The notes beneath the pieces were generated by a model that saw only the letters and a list, made by a program, of their open reading frames with translations, ran no database searches and had not been told where the DNA came from. From positions 620,001 through 684,000 of the forward strand of contig NZ_CAXBGN010000001.1 of NCBI RefSeq assembly GCF_963975415.1: a DNA stretch of 64,000 bases. Reading direction: 5' to 3'. The position numbers were made by a program, and so were the translations under genes. Positions 55,300 through 64,000 of this stretch are shown one piece after another. The DNA is from Kriegella sp963975415. GTDB lineage: Bacteria > Bacteroidota > Bacteroidia > Flavobacteriales > Flavobacteriaceae. Every line of letters begins with the position of its first letter. Position 1 is the stretch's first letter.

Positions 55300-56628
55300 C
55301 TATATTCCAACATCCTCTTTAACAAAATCGAACCGTACAAGCCCATCTTCATCGATTTCGGTAAGCACAATTTCGTGCAAGGTATTTATTAACTCCGGAT
55401 TCCAAGGTGCTTTTACCTTTACGTAATTCTCGGTAAATCCGTGAATATAACCCTCCTTGTTCTCTCCTTCGAAGAGCACCGTTCTCTCAGTGCCTATTTG
55501 ACTTTCATAAAAGGCCCTTCGCTTTTTGACCGATAACCCTCTTAGCATTCTGCTTCGCTTGTTTCTCACGTTTTTTGGAACCCTCCCCTCCATACTAGCG
55601 GCCGGAGTATTATCACGTTCGGAATAGGTAAATACATGAAGATAGGAAATATCGAGTTCATTAAGAAAATGGTAGGTTTCCAAAAAGTGTTCATCCGTTT
55701 CTCCTGGGAACCCCACGATGACATCAACCCCGATACAGGCATTCGGCATCACCTGCTTTATTTTATTCACCCTATCAATATAGAGGTGCGTCAAGTAACG
55801 CCTACGCATTAATTTTAGAATCACATCGCTACCACTCTGTAAAGGAATGTGAAAATGAGGAACGAAAGAGTTACTTTGTGCCACAAAATCAATGGTCTCG
55901 TTTTTTAAGAGATTAGGCTCAATAGATGATATTCTCAACCTATGAATACCCTCTACCCTGTCTAAAGCCTGCACCAAGTCTAAAAAGGTATGTTCGTGTT
56001 TTTTGTTACCAAACTCCCCTTTGCCATAATCACCAATGTTTACACCGGTCAAAACGATTTCCTTAATATCTTTAGCTGATATTTCAGCGGCATTTTTTAA
56101 AACGTTCCGAAGGGTATCGCTACGCGAAATTCCACGTGCCAAGGGAATTGTACAATACGTACATTTATAATCACAACCATCTTGCACCTTAAGAAAAGCT
56201 CGCGTACGATCGCCGATAGCATAACTACCGACATAAAAATCAGCTTCTGCTATTTCACAGGAATGTATCTCTCCAAAATCATTTTTCGTTAAATCATTGA
56301 TATAGTCGGTAATCTTGAATTTTTCGGTAGCCCCTAAAACGAGGTCGACACCATCAACCACAGCCAAGTCTTCTGGTTTCAATTGGGCGTAGCAACCAAT
56401 GGCGGCAACAAAGGCATCGGCGTTTTTCTTTTGGGCCTGCTTTACGATCGTCTTAAAACGTTTATCGGCGTTCTCCGTAACCGAACAGGTATTGATTACG
56501 TACATATCTGCCGGTTCAGAAAAATCAACCCGCTCAAACCCCTCTTCAACAAAACCTCGTGCTATGGTAGAAGTTTCGGAAAAGTTGAGTTTACAACCCA
56601 AAGTATAAAACGCCACTTTTTTCTTCAT
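55300..56628 (-). CDS. mtaB: tRNA t6A37 methylthiotransferase MtaB
   Basis: A radical-SAM enzyme of about 442 residues. The N-terminal UPF0004 domain starts VAFYTLGCKLNFSE and has further cysteines (NTCSVTE, AIGCYAQ). The radical-SAM cluster is CDYKCTYCTIPLARG (CxxxCxxC), and the C-terminal TRAM-like part follows. KLNFSE and the ADFYVGS region fit MtaB rather than MiaB. Role: converts t6A37 to ms2t6A37 in tRNA. I chose the ATG at 56628 because a GTG at 56640 adds only four residues; it follows the GlmU-like gene by 25 bases. Confidence 0.93.
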   Translation of the reverse strand: MKKKVAFYTLGCKLNFSETSTIARGFVEEGFERVDFSEPADMYVINTCSVTENADKRFKTIVKQAQKKNADAFVAAIGCYAQLKPEDLAVVDGVDLVLGATEKFKITDYINDLTKNDFGEIHSCEIAEADFYVGSYAIGDRTRAFLKVQDGCDYKCTYCTIPLARGISRSDTLRNVLKNAAEISAKDIKEIVLTGVNIGDYGKGEFGNKKHEHTFLDLVQALDRVEGIHRLRISSIEPNLLKNETIDFVAQSNSFVPHFHIPLQSGSDVILKLMRRRYLTHLYIDRVNKIKQVMPNACIGVDVIVGFPGETDEHFLETYHFLNELDISYLHVFTYSERDNTPAASMEGRVPKNVRNKRSRMLRGLSVKKRRAFYESQIGTERTVLFEGENKEGYIHGFTENYVKVKAPWNPELINTLHEIVLTEIDEDGLVRFDFVKEDVGI

Positions 56629-56653
56629 ATGCTGTTTCACCGGTTATTCAATA

Positions 56654-57829
56654 TTAATAATTACGCCACTTTTTAGTAAGCTTGAATACATGTTCTAAAA
56701 TACGGGCTTCTTTATCATCAAACTCGACTCCTCTTCGGGCCATCATCACCTTAGCCGCCTCAAAAGCCTTGGAGGTAGCGTAGGCCGAAAACCCCGAGGC
56801 ACCACCCCAACTAAAACTTGGCACGAAATTTCGAGGAAAGCCCGGCACATAAATATTACAGTTTACCCCTATTACCGTACCGGTATTGAACATGGTATTA
56901 ATGGCGCTTTTACTATGATCTCCCATCATAAGTCCACAGAACTGCAACCCTGTTTGTTCAAAACTTTCGGTAGCGTAATTCCATAAACGTACTTTGGCAT
57001 AATTGTTCTTTAGATTTGAATTATTGGAATCGGCGCCAATGTTGCACCACTCCCCCAATACGGCGTTTCCTAAATACCCCTCGTGACCTTTACTCGAATA
57101 GCCGAAAATAACGGCATTACTTATTTCTCCACATACTTTACTGTGCGGCCCCACAGTAGTCGCTCCGTATATTTTCGCTCCCATTTTCACCACCGCATTA
57201 TTACAGAGTGCAAAATTGCCACGAATTAAATTTCCTTCCCAAACTTCAGAATCCTTTCCCAAATAAATAGGGCCGTCTGTAGCATTGAGAATACTATACT
57301 CAACCGTTGCACCTTCCTCCGCAAAAATTATATCCGGATTAATAAGCGTGTTGGTCGCAGAAATAGGAGCACTCTTCCTACCCTTTGTAATAAAGTCAAA
57401 ATCAGCTTGTATGGCTTCTTCATTTTTAGAAAAGATATCCCAAGTGTTTACAATTCGAAGCATACTATATTCAAAATCAAGTCGTTCGTATGCTTCAAAA
57501 TCAAAATCTTGCGGCTCAGTCTTCGAAGAAAAAGCAAGCACCTCTTTTCCACAATAAGCTACTTGACCTTCACGCAAACTTTGAATAAGCTCAACAGATC
57601 TAGCTGTAGGTAAAAACGAAGCGTTGATGAATATATTCGAATCCTTTAAGATTAATGGATATTTCTCAGAAAGATAGGCTTCTGTTAGCGTCGAAGTTTT
57701 TAGGTCTAAATATTTTTCCCATTTTTCGCGAATGGTTAAAATTCCCACTCTAATATCGGCAACGGGCCTCGTAAAGGTAAATGGCAAAAGATTGTTTCTA
57801 ACCTTTCCGTCAAAAAGGATGTAGTTCAT
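56654..57829 (-). CDS. GlmU-like protein with left-handed beta-helix
   Basis: A 391-residue protein. The N-terminal half (MNYILFDGKVRNNLLPFTFTRPVADIR) is a degenerate nucleotidyltransferase-like domain lacking the usual GGxGTRL signature, and the C-terminal half has hexapeptide turns (VVKMGAKIYGATTVGP, CNIGADSNNSNL, TGTVIGVNCNIY). In Flavobacteria this GlmU-like protein is often annotated as a GlmU family protein; it may act on UDP-sugar precursors of the envelope. It precedes mtaB with a 25-base gap on the same strand. Confidence 0.82.
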   Translation of the reverse strand: MNYILFDGKVRNNLLPFTFTRPVADIRVGILTIREKWEKYLDLKTSTLTEAYLSEKYPLILKDSNIFINASFLPTARSVELIQSLREGQVAYCGKEVLAFSSKTEPQDFDFEAYERLDFEYSMLRIVNTWDIFSKNEEAIQADFDFITKGRKSAPISATNTLINPDIIFAEEGATVEYSILNATDGPIYLGKDSEVWEGNLIRGNFALCNNAVVKMGAKIYGATTVGPHSKVCGEISNAVIFGYSSKGHEGYLGNAVLGEWCNIGADSNNSNLKNNYAKVRLWNYATESFEQTGLQFCGLMMGDHSKSAINTMFNTGTVIGVNCNIYVPGFPRNFVPSFSWGGASGFSAYATSKAFEAAKVMMARRGVEFDDKEARILEHVFKLTKKWRNY

Positions 57830-57855
57830 CTTGTAGTCAGATTTTGAACAAAATT

Positions 57856-57890
57856 AAAAAAATAACGCCCCCGAGGTCATCGGAGGCGCA
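57856..57890 (-). terminator. Intrinsic terminator of rpmE2
   Basis: On the minus strand a nine-pair stem CGCCTCCGA/TCGGGGGCG (one T-G) with a five-base loop, followed by TTATTTTTTT, directly after the rpmE2 stop codon. Confidence 0.82.
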
Positions 57891-57913
57891 ATTTTATATT
57901 TTATCAGGAAATC

Positions 57914-58225
57914 TTACTCTCCTTTTGCTTCTGTCTTCTGAGCCTTATCTTCTTCCTTTTTTGCAGCAGGAGCGGGCTTTTTGAATTTTTGATACTTGTT
58001 CTTGAACTTATCGATACGACCGGCGGTATCCAAGAATTTAGCCTTACCAGTATAGAAAGGGTGTGAAGTTCTTGAAATTTCCAATTTTACCAATGGATAC
58101 TCAACACCATCGACCTCTAAAGTCTCCTTGGTATTCGCTGTTGACTTGGTAACGAATACATCTTCGTTAGACATATCCTTAAAAGCTACCAGTCTATAAT
58201 TTTCTGGGTGAATCCCTTTTTTCAT
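57914..58225 (-). CDS. rpmE2: Type B 50S ribosomal protein L31
   Basis: The mature pattern MKKGIHPENYRLVAFKDM, SNEDVFVTKSTAN and SHPFYTGKAKFLDTAGRIDKF is type B L31, without the CxxC zinc motif of type A. A low-complexity Lys/Ala/Glu tail follows. I chose the ATG at 58225: the longer frame to 58264 would begin with MSACRNGCVKFVI, which is not part of L31 and lies within the leader. A well-formed promoter precedes it. Confidence 0.96.
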   Translation of the reverse strand: MKKGIHPENYRLVAFKDMSNEDVFVTKSTANTKETLEVDGVEYPLVKLEISRTSHPFYTGKAKFLDTAGRIDKFKNKYQKFKKPAPAAKKEEDKAQKTEAKGE

Positions 58226-58274
58226 TATAACAAATTTAACGCACCCATTCCGACAGGCGCTCATTTTAAGCCTG

Positions 58275-58304
58275 CAAATTTAATTATTTTTATTTAAACC
58301 ACAA
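58275..58304 (-). promoter_or_regulatory. Promoter of rpmE2 (TTG-N19-TAAATTTG)
   Basis: On the minus strand TTG, 19 bases and TAAATTTG. Transcription starts about 45 bases before the ATG, so the upstream 13-codon extension is not part of the protein. Confidence 0.7.
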
Positions 58305-58357
58305 TCTAAAATCATAAAAAGAAAATGAAAAACTTATCGCATTCAAATGTAACAAAC

Positions 58358-58365
58358 TAACTTTG
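58358..58365 (+). promoter_or_regulatory. -7 element TAACTTTG upstream of DUF4199 gene
   Basis: Matches TAnnTTTG about 44 bases before the ATG at 58409; no clear -33 TTG. Confidence 0.3.
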
Positions 58366-58408
58366 AAACCAACTAATTAATAACAACCTAAAAAAAATAA
58401 GTTTAAAG

Positions 58409-58930
58409 ATGGAAGACATTCAACCAAAAACAGGAAAATACGCCCTAAACTTTGGCCTATTATTAGGTGGGGCATACGTTTTATTCGCGCTCATGCTCTT
58501 TTCCATGGAGATGCATTACGAACAAAGTTTTGCCATACAAGGTGTAAACATAGCTTTGGCTGCCGTGGCAATCGCACTAGGTATTGTACAATTCAAGAAA
58601 GCCAACCAAGGTTATCTAAAAATCTCGGAAGCCCTCAAAATTGGGGCGGGAACCGCACTCGTCGCAGGTATTATTGGGCTTGTTTATTTCTTTTTACTTT
58701 CCAATGTGATCGAACCGGATTTCATGGATAAGATGTATGAAATCGGAAAACAGAAAGCCCTGGTCGACAACCCGAAACTTACCGAAGAACAAATAGATAA
58801 AAGTATTGCCATGCAAAAAGACTTTGCTTGGATCACTTACCCTATAATGCTATTGATGCAAATTATTATAGGCTTGGTAATCGGATTAATCACTGGGCTT
58901 ATTGCCAAAAAACAAAAACCTGATTATTAA
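58409..58930 (+). CDS. DUF4199 membrane protein
   Basis: A 173-residue protein with four membrane helices (NFGLLLGGAYVLFALMLF, NIALAAVAIALGIVQF, LKIGAGTALVAGIIGLVYFFL, PIMLLMQIIIGLVIGLITGLIA) and a charged loop between the third and fourth. The pattern is DUF4199, a family found in Bacteroidota, function unknown. It precedes a GT2 glycosyltransferase after a 123-base gap. Confidence 0.87.
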   Translation: MEDIQPKTGKYALNFGLLLGGAYVLFALMLFSMEMHYEQSFAIQGVNIALAAVAIALGIVQFKKANQGYLKISEALKIGAGTALVAGIIGLVYFFLLSNVIEPDFMDKMYEIGKQKALVDNPKLTEEQIDKSIAMQKDFAWITYPIMLLMQIIIGLVIGLITGLIAKKQKPDY

Positions 58931-58940
58931 TATTCGTACT

Positions 58941-58974
58941 TTTGAACAGATTTTAACCCCATTCCTTATATTTG
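58941..58974 (+). promoter_or_regulatory. Promoter of the GT2 glycosyltransferase gene
   Basis: TTTG, 22 bases and TATATTTG; the leader to the ATG at 59054 is about 73 bases. A further TACTTTTG at 58937 overlaps the -33 side. Confidence 0.55.
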
Positions 58975-59053
58975 ATTTTAAGGAGAAAATGTGATTGACG
59001 AACATTAGATCATTTGGCCCTGCCGAATGTAGTGCTCATTTCAGAAGTATTTC

Positions 59054-60028
59054 ATGCAATTATCAATAGTAATTCCATTACTTAACGAAGAAGAATCTTT
59101 ACAAGAATTATACGATTGGATCGCAAACGTAATGCGGTCCAATCGGTTTTCATATGAAATTCTATTTATTGATGATGGCAGTACCGATGGCTCGTGGAAA
59201 CTCATTGCGAGACTTGCAAAGCAAGACGCCAATGTAAAGGGTATTCGGTTTCAACGGAATTTTGGAAAATCACAAGCGCTTCATGCAGGTTTCAAGTCGG
59301 CTCAAGGTGATGTGATCATTACTATGGATGCCGATTTGCAAGACAATCCCGAAGAGATTCCCGAATTGTACAAAATGATAGCGGCTGATGGTTTTGACCT
59401 TATTTCTGGCTGGAAGAAAAAAAGGTACGATTCTGTACTTTCTAAAAATATGCCCTCGAAACTTTTCAATTGGGCGGCACGAAAAACCTCCGGGGTAAAA
59501 CTTCACGATTTCAATTGCGGACTGAAAGCTTTTAACCACGAAGTAATTAAGAGCATTGAGGTTTCGGGCGAAATGCATCGCTACATACCCGTTTTGGCAA
59601 AAAATGCAGGGTTTAGCAATATTGGGGAGAAAGTCGTTCAACATCAGGCCAGAAAACACGGTAAAACAAAATTTGGCATGGAACGATTTATCAACGGATT
59701 TTTAGACCTTATTACCATTTGGTTCGTTTCGAAATTTGGAAAGCGCCCCATGCACCTATTTGGGGCTTTGGGAGTACTTATGTTTATTATCGGTTTCGGA
59801 TTTGCCGTATATTTGGGCATTGATAAGCTTTTTATCAATCCTACAGGGAGACTGATTACCCAGCGCCCTCAGTTTTTTATTGCACTTACAGCCATGATAA
59901 TAGGTACCCAATTGTTTTTGTCAGGCTTTTTAGGAGAAATATTGGTGCGTTCACGAAAAAATGAATCACGCTATCTTATATCCGAAGAAATGAACCTAGA
60001 ACCCAAAGAAGAGCAAATTTCTTCATAA
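59054..60028 (+). CDS. Family 2 glycosyltransferase (GtrB/DPM1-like)
   Basis: A 324-residue GT2 enzyme: LSIVIPLLNEEESLQEL, FIDDGSTDGSWKLI and TMDADLQDNPEEIPEL with the DxD nucleotide-sugar site. NFNCGLKAFNHEV and the HGKTKFGMERF segment are typical of polyprenyl-phosphate-sugar synthases. Two or more membrane helices near the C-terminus (LFGALGVLMFIIGFGFAVYL; FFIALTAMIIGTQLFLSGF) anchor it. Likely adds a sugar to a polyprenyl phosphate; the sugar is not known. Confidence 0.92.
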   Translation: MQLSIVIPLLNEEESLQELYDWIANVMRSNRFSYEILFIDDGSTDGSWKLIARLAKQDANVKGIRFQRNFGKSQALHAGFKSAQGDVIITMDADLQDNPEEIPELYKMIAADGFDLISGWKKKRYDSVLSKNMPSKLFNWAARKTSGVKLHDFNCGLKAFNHEVIKSIEVSGEMHRYIPVLAKNAGFSNIGEKVVQHQARKHGKTKFGMERFINGFLDLITIWFVSKFGKRPMHLFGALGVLMFIIGFGFAVYLGIDKLFINPTGRLITQRPQFFIALTAMIIGTQLFLSGFLGEILVRSRKNESRYLISEEMNLEPKEEQISS

Positions 60029-60056
60029 ATTTAAATTTTAAAATAATACACTATAT

Positions 60057-61766
60057 ATGGATGCCATACTAAACACCGCCAAAAGCTGGTTAACCGATTT
60101 TTTCGATCCAGCAGTTCAAAAGGAAGTTCAAAACTTAATCGATAACGACACTGAAGAACTGAAAGATCGTTTCTATAAGAATATGGAATTCGGTACGGGG
60201 GGAATGCGCGGTATTATGGGAGTTGGCACCAATAGAATCAACAAGTATACCCTAGGAAAAAGTACTCAGGGCTTGAGCAATTATTTAAAAAAGGTATATG
60301 CCGGCCAAGATTTACAGGTAGTCATCGCCTATGATTGTAGACATAACAGTGATACCCTTGCCAGAATTGTGGCAGAAGTATTTGCCGCCAATGGTATAAA
60401 AGTATTCTTGTTTTCTGAATTACGCACTACACCTGAACTTTCGTTTGCAGTTAGGCATTTAAACTGCCATGCCGGTATTGTTTTGACGGCGTCCCATAAT
60501 CCGCCTGAATATAACGGCTATAAAGTATACTGGACAGATGGCGGACAAATTGTGCCCCCACAAGACGGCGAGATCATATCTGAAATCAATGCGCTTTCTT
60601 TTGAGGATATCAATTTTAATTCGAACGACGCTCTAATTGAATTGATCGACAAAGATGTCGATGAGGCCTTTATTGAAGCCTCTATCGCCAATGGAAACTT
60701 TGACGCCAAGGGCAAAGATGATTTTAAAATCGTCTTCACCTCACTTCACGGCACATCGATTACCGCTATTCCCGAAGTATTGAGTCGCGCCGGATACAAA
60801 AACGTAACCGTCATTGAAGCCCAGGCTAAACCTGACGGAGCATTTCCTACTGTGGTATCACCTAATCCCGAAGAACCCGAAGCTTTGTCAATGGCAGTAA
60901 AAAAAGCAGAGGAAATCAATGCTGATATGGTTGTAGGTACAGATCCCGACAGCGATCGTTTGGGTATTGCCGTTCGCAACTTGGAGGGAGAAATGGAAAT
61001 CGTCAACGGTAATCAAGCGATGATCTTAATGACCAAGTTCTTATTGGAAAAACAAAAGGAAAAAGGTTTTAAAGGCAACGAATTTGTAGCGACTACCATT
61101 GTATCCACCCCAATGATGGAAGTGATGGCGGGCGCTTACGGCGTTGAATTCAAAACGGCACTTACCGGTTTTAAGTGGATCGGAAAAATGATCAAAGACT
61201 TCCCAGAATCTAGTTTTATCGGTGGAGGGGAAGAGAGTTTTGGGTACATGGTCGGCGACTTTGTGCGTGATAAAGATGCCGTAACCTCTACCCTACTTGC
61301 ATGTGAAATAGCCGCACAGGCCAAGGCCAATGGCAGTTCATTCTACAAGGATCTTATCGATTGTTATGTACAATATGGATTCTATAAAGAGAAACTTATT
61401 TCTTTGACAAAGAAAGGAATGTCAGGTGCCGAAGAGATCAAACAAATGCTAGTTGATTTCAAGGAAAATCCTGTGGTTTCGGTTGCGGGCTCCAAGGTAA
61501 AATGGATTGAAGATTACAATACTTCCATTGCCAAAAACGTCATGACCGGGGAAGAAAGATCCATTGACATACCTAAAAGTAATGTTTTGATCTATGAAAC
61601 CGAAGACGGCACCCGAATCGCGGCAAGACCCAGTGGAACAGAGCCCAAAGTTAAATTTTATATCAGCACCAATGCCAAATTGGGAAAAGCGGAAGATTTC
61701 AAAAAGGTCTCTCAAGAACTTGATGCTAAAATTGACCGTATTCTCAGTGAACTGAACTTGGGTTAA
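60057..61766 (+). CDS. Phosphohexomutase (phosphoglucomutase/phosphomannomutase)
   Basis: A 569-residue alpha-D-phosphohexomutase. FGTGGMRGIMGVGTNRIN is the entry loop, TASHNPPEYNGYKVYW contains the catalytic phosphoserine, DPDSDRLGIAV the metal-binding loop, FIGGGEESFGYMVGDF the sugar loop and RPSGTEPKVKFYIS the phosphate-binding loop. Which sugar it prefers is open. It follows the GT2 gene by 28 bases and its stop overlaps the ABC exporter start by one base. Confidence 0.93.
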   Translation: MDAILNTAKSWLTDFFDPAVQKEVQNLIDNDTEELKDRFYKNMEFGTGGMRGIMGVGTNRINKYTLGKSTQGLSNYLKKVYAGQDLQVVIAYDCRHNSDTLARIVAEVFAANGIKVFLFSELRTTPELSFAVRHLNCHAGIVLTASHNPPEYNGYKVYWTDGGQIVPPQDGEIISEINALSFEDINFNSNDALIELIDKDVDEAFIEASIANGNFDAKGKDDFKIVFTSLHGTSITAIPEVLSRAGYKNVTVIEAQAKPDGAFPTVVSPNPEEPEALSMAVKKAEEINADMVVGTDPDSDRLGIAVRNLEGEMEIVNGNQAMILMTKFLLEKQKEKGFKGNEFVATTIVSTPMMEVMAGAYGVEFKTALTGFKWIGKMIKDFPESSFIGGGEESFGYMVGDFVRDKDAVTSTLLACEIAAQAKANGSSFYKDLIDCYVQYGFYKEKLISLTKKGMSGAEEIKQMLVDFKENPVVSVAGSKVKWIEDYNTSIAKNVMTGEERSIDIPKSNVLIYETEDGTRIAARPSGTEPKVKFYISTNAKLGKAEDFKKVSQELDAKIDRILSELNLG

Positions 61767-63595
61767 TGAATTACTTTAAAAAGATTCTTCGCTTTGCGAA
61801 GCCCTACAAACTATATGCTATTTTAAATATTCTAGCGAATATTCTTTACGCTTTGTTTTCTACGTTGGCAATGGTTTCGTTGTTTCCAATGTTGGCCGTT
61901 CTTTTCAACCAAACAGAGCCGGTATTTGAAAAACCGCAATGGAACGGACTCTCCCAAGGCAAGGAGTATGTCATGGAATACCTGAATTTTTTTGTGACCG
62001 AAAGAAGTGAAGGCGGTAGCCCAGGTGATGCATTAATGCTCATGGTAGTACTGGTAATCACCATGTTCTTTTTGAAGAATTTTTTCGGCTATCTTGCCAT
62101 GTATTTCATTACTTTTTTGCGAAATGGTGTGTTGAAAGATCTGCGCAACGAACTATATAACAAAACTATAGACCTGCCTATTTCCTATTATTCGGAAAAA
62201 AGAAAAGGTGATACTATAGCGCGTATAACGTCTGATGTACTCGAGATTCAGCATTCCTTTTTATCTATATTGGAACTTATTGTAAGGGAGCCCCTGACAA
62301 TTATTTTCACAATCGCGGCCATGTTGTCCATTAGTCCGAAACTGACATTGTTCGTGTTTTTATTTCTACCTCTTTCCGGATTTTTAATTTCATTGATCGG
62401 AAAATCCCTAAAGCGAAAGTCCGATAAAGTTCAGAATGAGCAAGGTCAATTTTTATCCATTTTAGAAGAAACTTTAGGGGGACTAAGGGTAATCAAGGCC
62501 TTTAATGCAGAATCTAGATTTGCAAAGACTTTTCAGAATTCTACCAAAAGATTTTACAATTTTTCGAACAGCCTGCTCAACAGGCAAAATTTGGCATCTC
62601 CGACGAGTGAATTCTTTGGTATTGCCGCAATTGGCGTCATTCTTTGGTACGGTGGGCAAATGGTTCTTGTCGAAAAAACCCTGCAACCGGAACTCTTCAT
62701 CACCTACATGGGGCTCGCGTATCAGATTCTAACCCCTGCTAAAGCTATTAGCAAAGCCTCTTATGGAGTCAAAAAGGGAAATGCAGCGGCAGAAAGGGTG
62801 CTTGAAATACTTGAAACTGAAAATCCGATAGTCGAGAAGAAAAATGCCTTGGTAAAAACCGATTTTGTCAATGGTATTTCCATAGAAAATGTTTCCTTTA
62901 AGTATGAGGATGATTTGGTCTTGAAAAATTTCAGTTTGAACGTTCCTAAAGGTGAGACAGTTGCTTTGGTGGGCCAGTCGGGAAGTGGCAAAAGCACGAT
63001 AGCCAATCTCGTTACCCGTTTTTACGATGTTAACGATGGCGATATCAAAATCGACGGTACAAGTATCAAGGAATTTACAAAAAAATCGTTGCGCAATTTA
63101 ATGGGGCTGGTAACACAAGACTCCATTCTGTTCAATGACACAGTGGCAAAGAACATCTCATTAGGAAAAGAAAATGCTTCTCAAGAAGAAATTATAGAAG
63201 CGGCCAAAATTGCCAATGCGCACGATTTTATTTCACAGCTTCCGCAAGGCTATAATACCAATATCGGAGATAGCGGTAATAAATTGAGCGGGGGACAAAA
63301 GCAACGTCTTTCAATAGCCAGGGCAGTACTGAAAAATCCGCCCATTATGATATTGGATGAAGCAACTTCAGCCTTGGATACAGAAAGTGAGCGTTTGGTT
63401 CAAGACGCGCTGGAGAAGATGATGAAAAGTAGAACATCAATCGTTATTGCCCATCGCTTGTCGACCATTCAAAATGCCCATACCATCGTAGTACTCCAAA
63501 AAGGGAAAATTGTAGAACAGGGTACCCATATCGAATTACTTGCTAAAAAAGGAGCATATAAAAAACTTGTCGACTTGCAGTCACTAGCCTCTTAG
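61766..63595 (+). CDS. MsbA-like ABC exporter (fused permease-ATPase)
   Basis: A 609-residue half transporter. About six membrane helices span residues 1-320, followed by the ATPase: LVGQSGSGKSTIANLV (Walker A), LSGGQKQRLSIARAVL (signature), PIMILDEATSALDTES (Walker B) and VIAHRLSTI (H loop). The family includes lipid A flippases and lipid or peptide exporters. The one-base overlap with the mutase (TAATG) suggests coupled translation. No dedicated substrate is indicated. Confidence 0.93.
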   Translation: MNYFKKILRFAKPYKLYAILNILANILYALFSTLAMVSLFPMLAVLFNQTEPVFEKPQWNGLSQGKEYVMEYLNFFVTERSEGGSPGDALMLMVVLVITMFFLKNFFGYLAMYFITFLRNGVLKDLRNELYNKTIDLPISYYSEKRKGDTIARITSDVLEIQHSFLSILELIVREPLTIIFTIAAMLSISPKLTLFVFLFLPLSGFLISLIGKSLKRKSDKVQNEQGQFLSILEETLGGLRVIKAFNAESRFAKTFQNSTKRFYNFSNSLLNRQNLASPTSEFFGIAAIGVILWYGGQMVLVEKTLQPELFITYMGLAYQILTPAKAISKASYGVKKGNAAAERVLEILETENPIVEKKNALVKTDFVNGISIENVSFKYEDDLVLKNFSLNVPKGETVALVGQSGSGKSTIANLVTRFYDVNDGDIKIDGTSIKEFTKKSLRNLMGLVTQDSILFNDTVAKNISLGKENASQEEIIEAAKIANAHDFISQLPQGYNTNIGDSGNKLSGGQKQRLSIARAVLKNPPIMILDEATSALDTESERLVQDALEKMMKSRTSIVIAHRLSTIQNAHTIVVLQKGKIVEQGTHIELLAKKGAYKKLVDLQSLAS

Positions 63596-63727
63596 AATTC
63601 GCACCTATACGAAAGATCCTCTATCCCCAAAAAGGGAGAATCGTCTGTTGGGAGATGATTATTTTTCAACGGTCACTTAAACCTTTTTGCCTAACTTTAG
63701 TCAAAGAAATAACTTAAGTAAGACCTA

Positions 63728-64000
63728 TTGATTGCCGAAAAAACTTTAGTAGAAGAACTACAGTCGAAAGAAACCCAATCACGGGCTTTCGAAGTGTTGG
63801 TAGACACCTATAAACAAAGGTTATATTGGCATATACGCCGAATTGTACTCAATCATGACGATGCCGATGACGTATTGCAAAATACGTTTATTAAAGTTTA
63901 CAAAAATATAGATGGATTTAAAGGAGATAGCAAATTGTTTTCTTGGATGTACCGTATCGCCACCAATGAAGCCCTTAGTTTTCTTAAGAGTAAATCGAAA
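63728..64000 (+). CDS. ECF-type RNA polymerase sigma factor (3' end cut by window)
   Basis: Ninety-one codons of sigma-70 family region 2: AFEVLVDTYKQRLYWHIRRI, HDDADDVLQNTFIKVYKNIDGF and KLFSWMYRIATNEAL, the core-binding and -10 recognition helices. The start is a TTG at 63728 because no ATG precedes it. Region 4 lies beyond the window, so subgroup cannot be assigned. Confidence 0.87.
   Translation, partial: MIAEKTLVEELQSKETQSRAFEVLVDTYKQRLYWHIRRIVLNHDDADDVLQNTFIKVYKNIDGFKGDSKLFSWMYRIATNEALSFLKSKSK

Noticed and set aside
58226..58264. Extended L31 beginning MSACRNGCVKFVI
   Set aside because: The true L31 starts MKKGIHPEN; the extension is leader sequence close to the promoter.
1..64000. 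tRNA, rRNA, CRISPR, insertion sequences or prophage
   Set aside because: None of the intergenic gaps shows cloverleaf arms, regular repeats, transposase frames or phage genes by eye; a tRNAscan or CRISPR search would be decisive.

Overview
The window is a continuous stretch of a Bacteroidota chromosome, most likely from a marine member of Flavobacteriaceae. The evidence is the AT-rich composition, the TAnnTTTG / TTG promoter elements typical of this phylum, the absence of strong Shine-Dalgarno sequences, and flavobacterial families such as the CAL67264-type small membrane protein, DUF4199, DUF6263, an OstA-like protein, a 950-residue CarB without its regulatory domain, type B L31 and a HisKA_2/LytTR pair. 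Almost all of it is coding. I saw no tRNA, rRNA, CRISPR array, insertion sequence or prophage. Both edges cut through a gene: an M16 peptidase on the left and an ECF sigma factor on the right.

Layout. 1-9.2 kb: a catalytic/non-catalytic M16 peptidase pair, the ABC-F translation factor EttA, a small membrane protein, a Gfo/Idh/MocA oxidoreductase, an acyl-CoA carboxylase beta subunit, and a secreted protein combining a carboxypeptidase-D-like domain, a TonB plug and TPRs. 9.3-23.1 kb: a menaquinone region, all on the minus strand, with menE, a CPBP protease, menC, menA, menD, menF and a MenI-like thioesterase. Interspersed are an SDR oxidoreductase (plus strand), a TPR-HisKA_2 kinase with its LytTR regulator, a SPOR-type protein, a CvfB-like RNA-binding protein and a DUF2853 protein. 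menB is not present. 23.2-24.8 kb: a tightly overlapping esterase-GNAT-VOC operon. 24.8-35 kb: a secreted YD-like protein, dnaK with palindromes upstream, a PAS histidine kinase, a sialate O-acetylesterase-like protein, a MutS-core ATPase, a TIR protein with membrane segments, a lipoprotein class B1 metallo-beta-lactamase and a TIM-barrel isomerase.

35.2-44.7 kb is a plus-strand envelope/metabolism series: OstA-like protein, class III aminotransferase, TPR protein, two tandem DUF368 transporters, aroE and a DUF349 protein. 44.7-55.2 kb: two membrane proteins (one a membrane LuxR-type regulator), carB, rpmH, a DUF6263/TPR pair, a lytic transglycosylase coupled to cardiolipin synthase, an alpha/beta hydrolase and a small acetyltransferase with a terminator-like leader. 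55.3-64 kb: mtaB, a GlmU-like protein, rpmE2, a DUF4199 protein, a GT2 glycosyltransferase, phosphohexomutase, an MsbA-like ABC exporter, and the start of an ECF sigma factor.

Most of the window is housekeeping. The parts most worth a second look are the TIR-membrane protein next to a MutS-core ATPase, the chromosomal B1 metallo-beta-lactamase with a possible 37-codon upstream gene, the tandem DUF368 pair in an envelope operon, the plug-TPR fusion without a beta-barrel, the dnaK upstream palindromes, and the leader hairpin at 54.8 kb. Coordinates of short sites were counted by hand and may be off by one or two bases.
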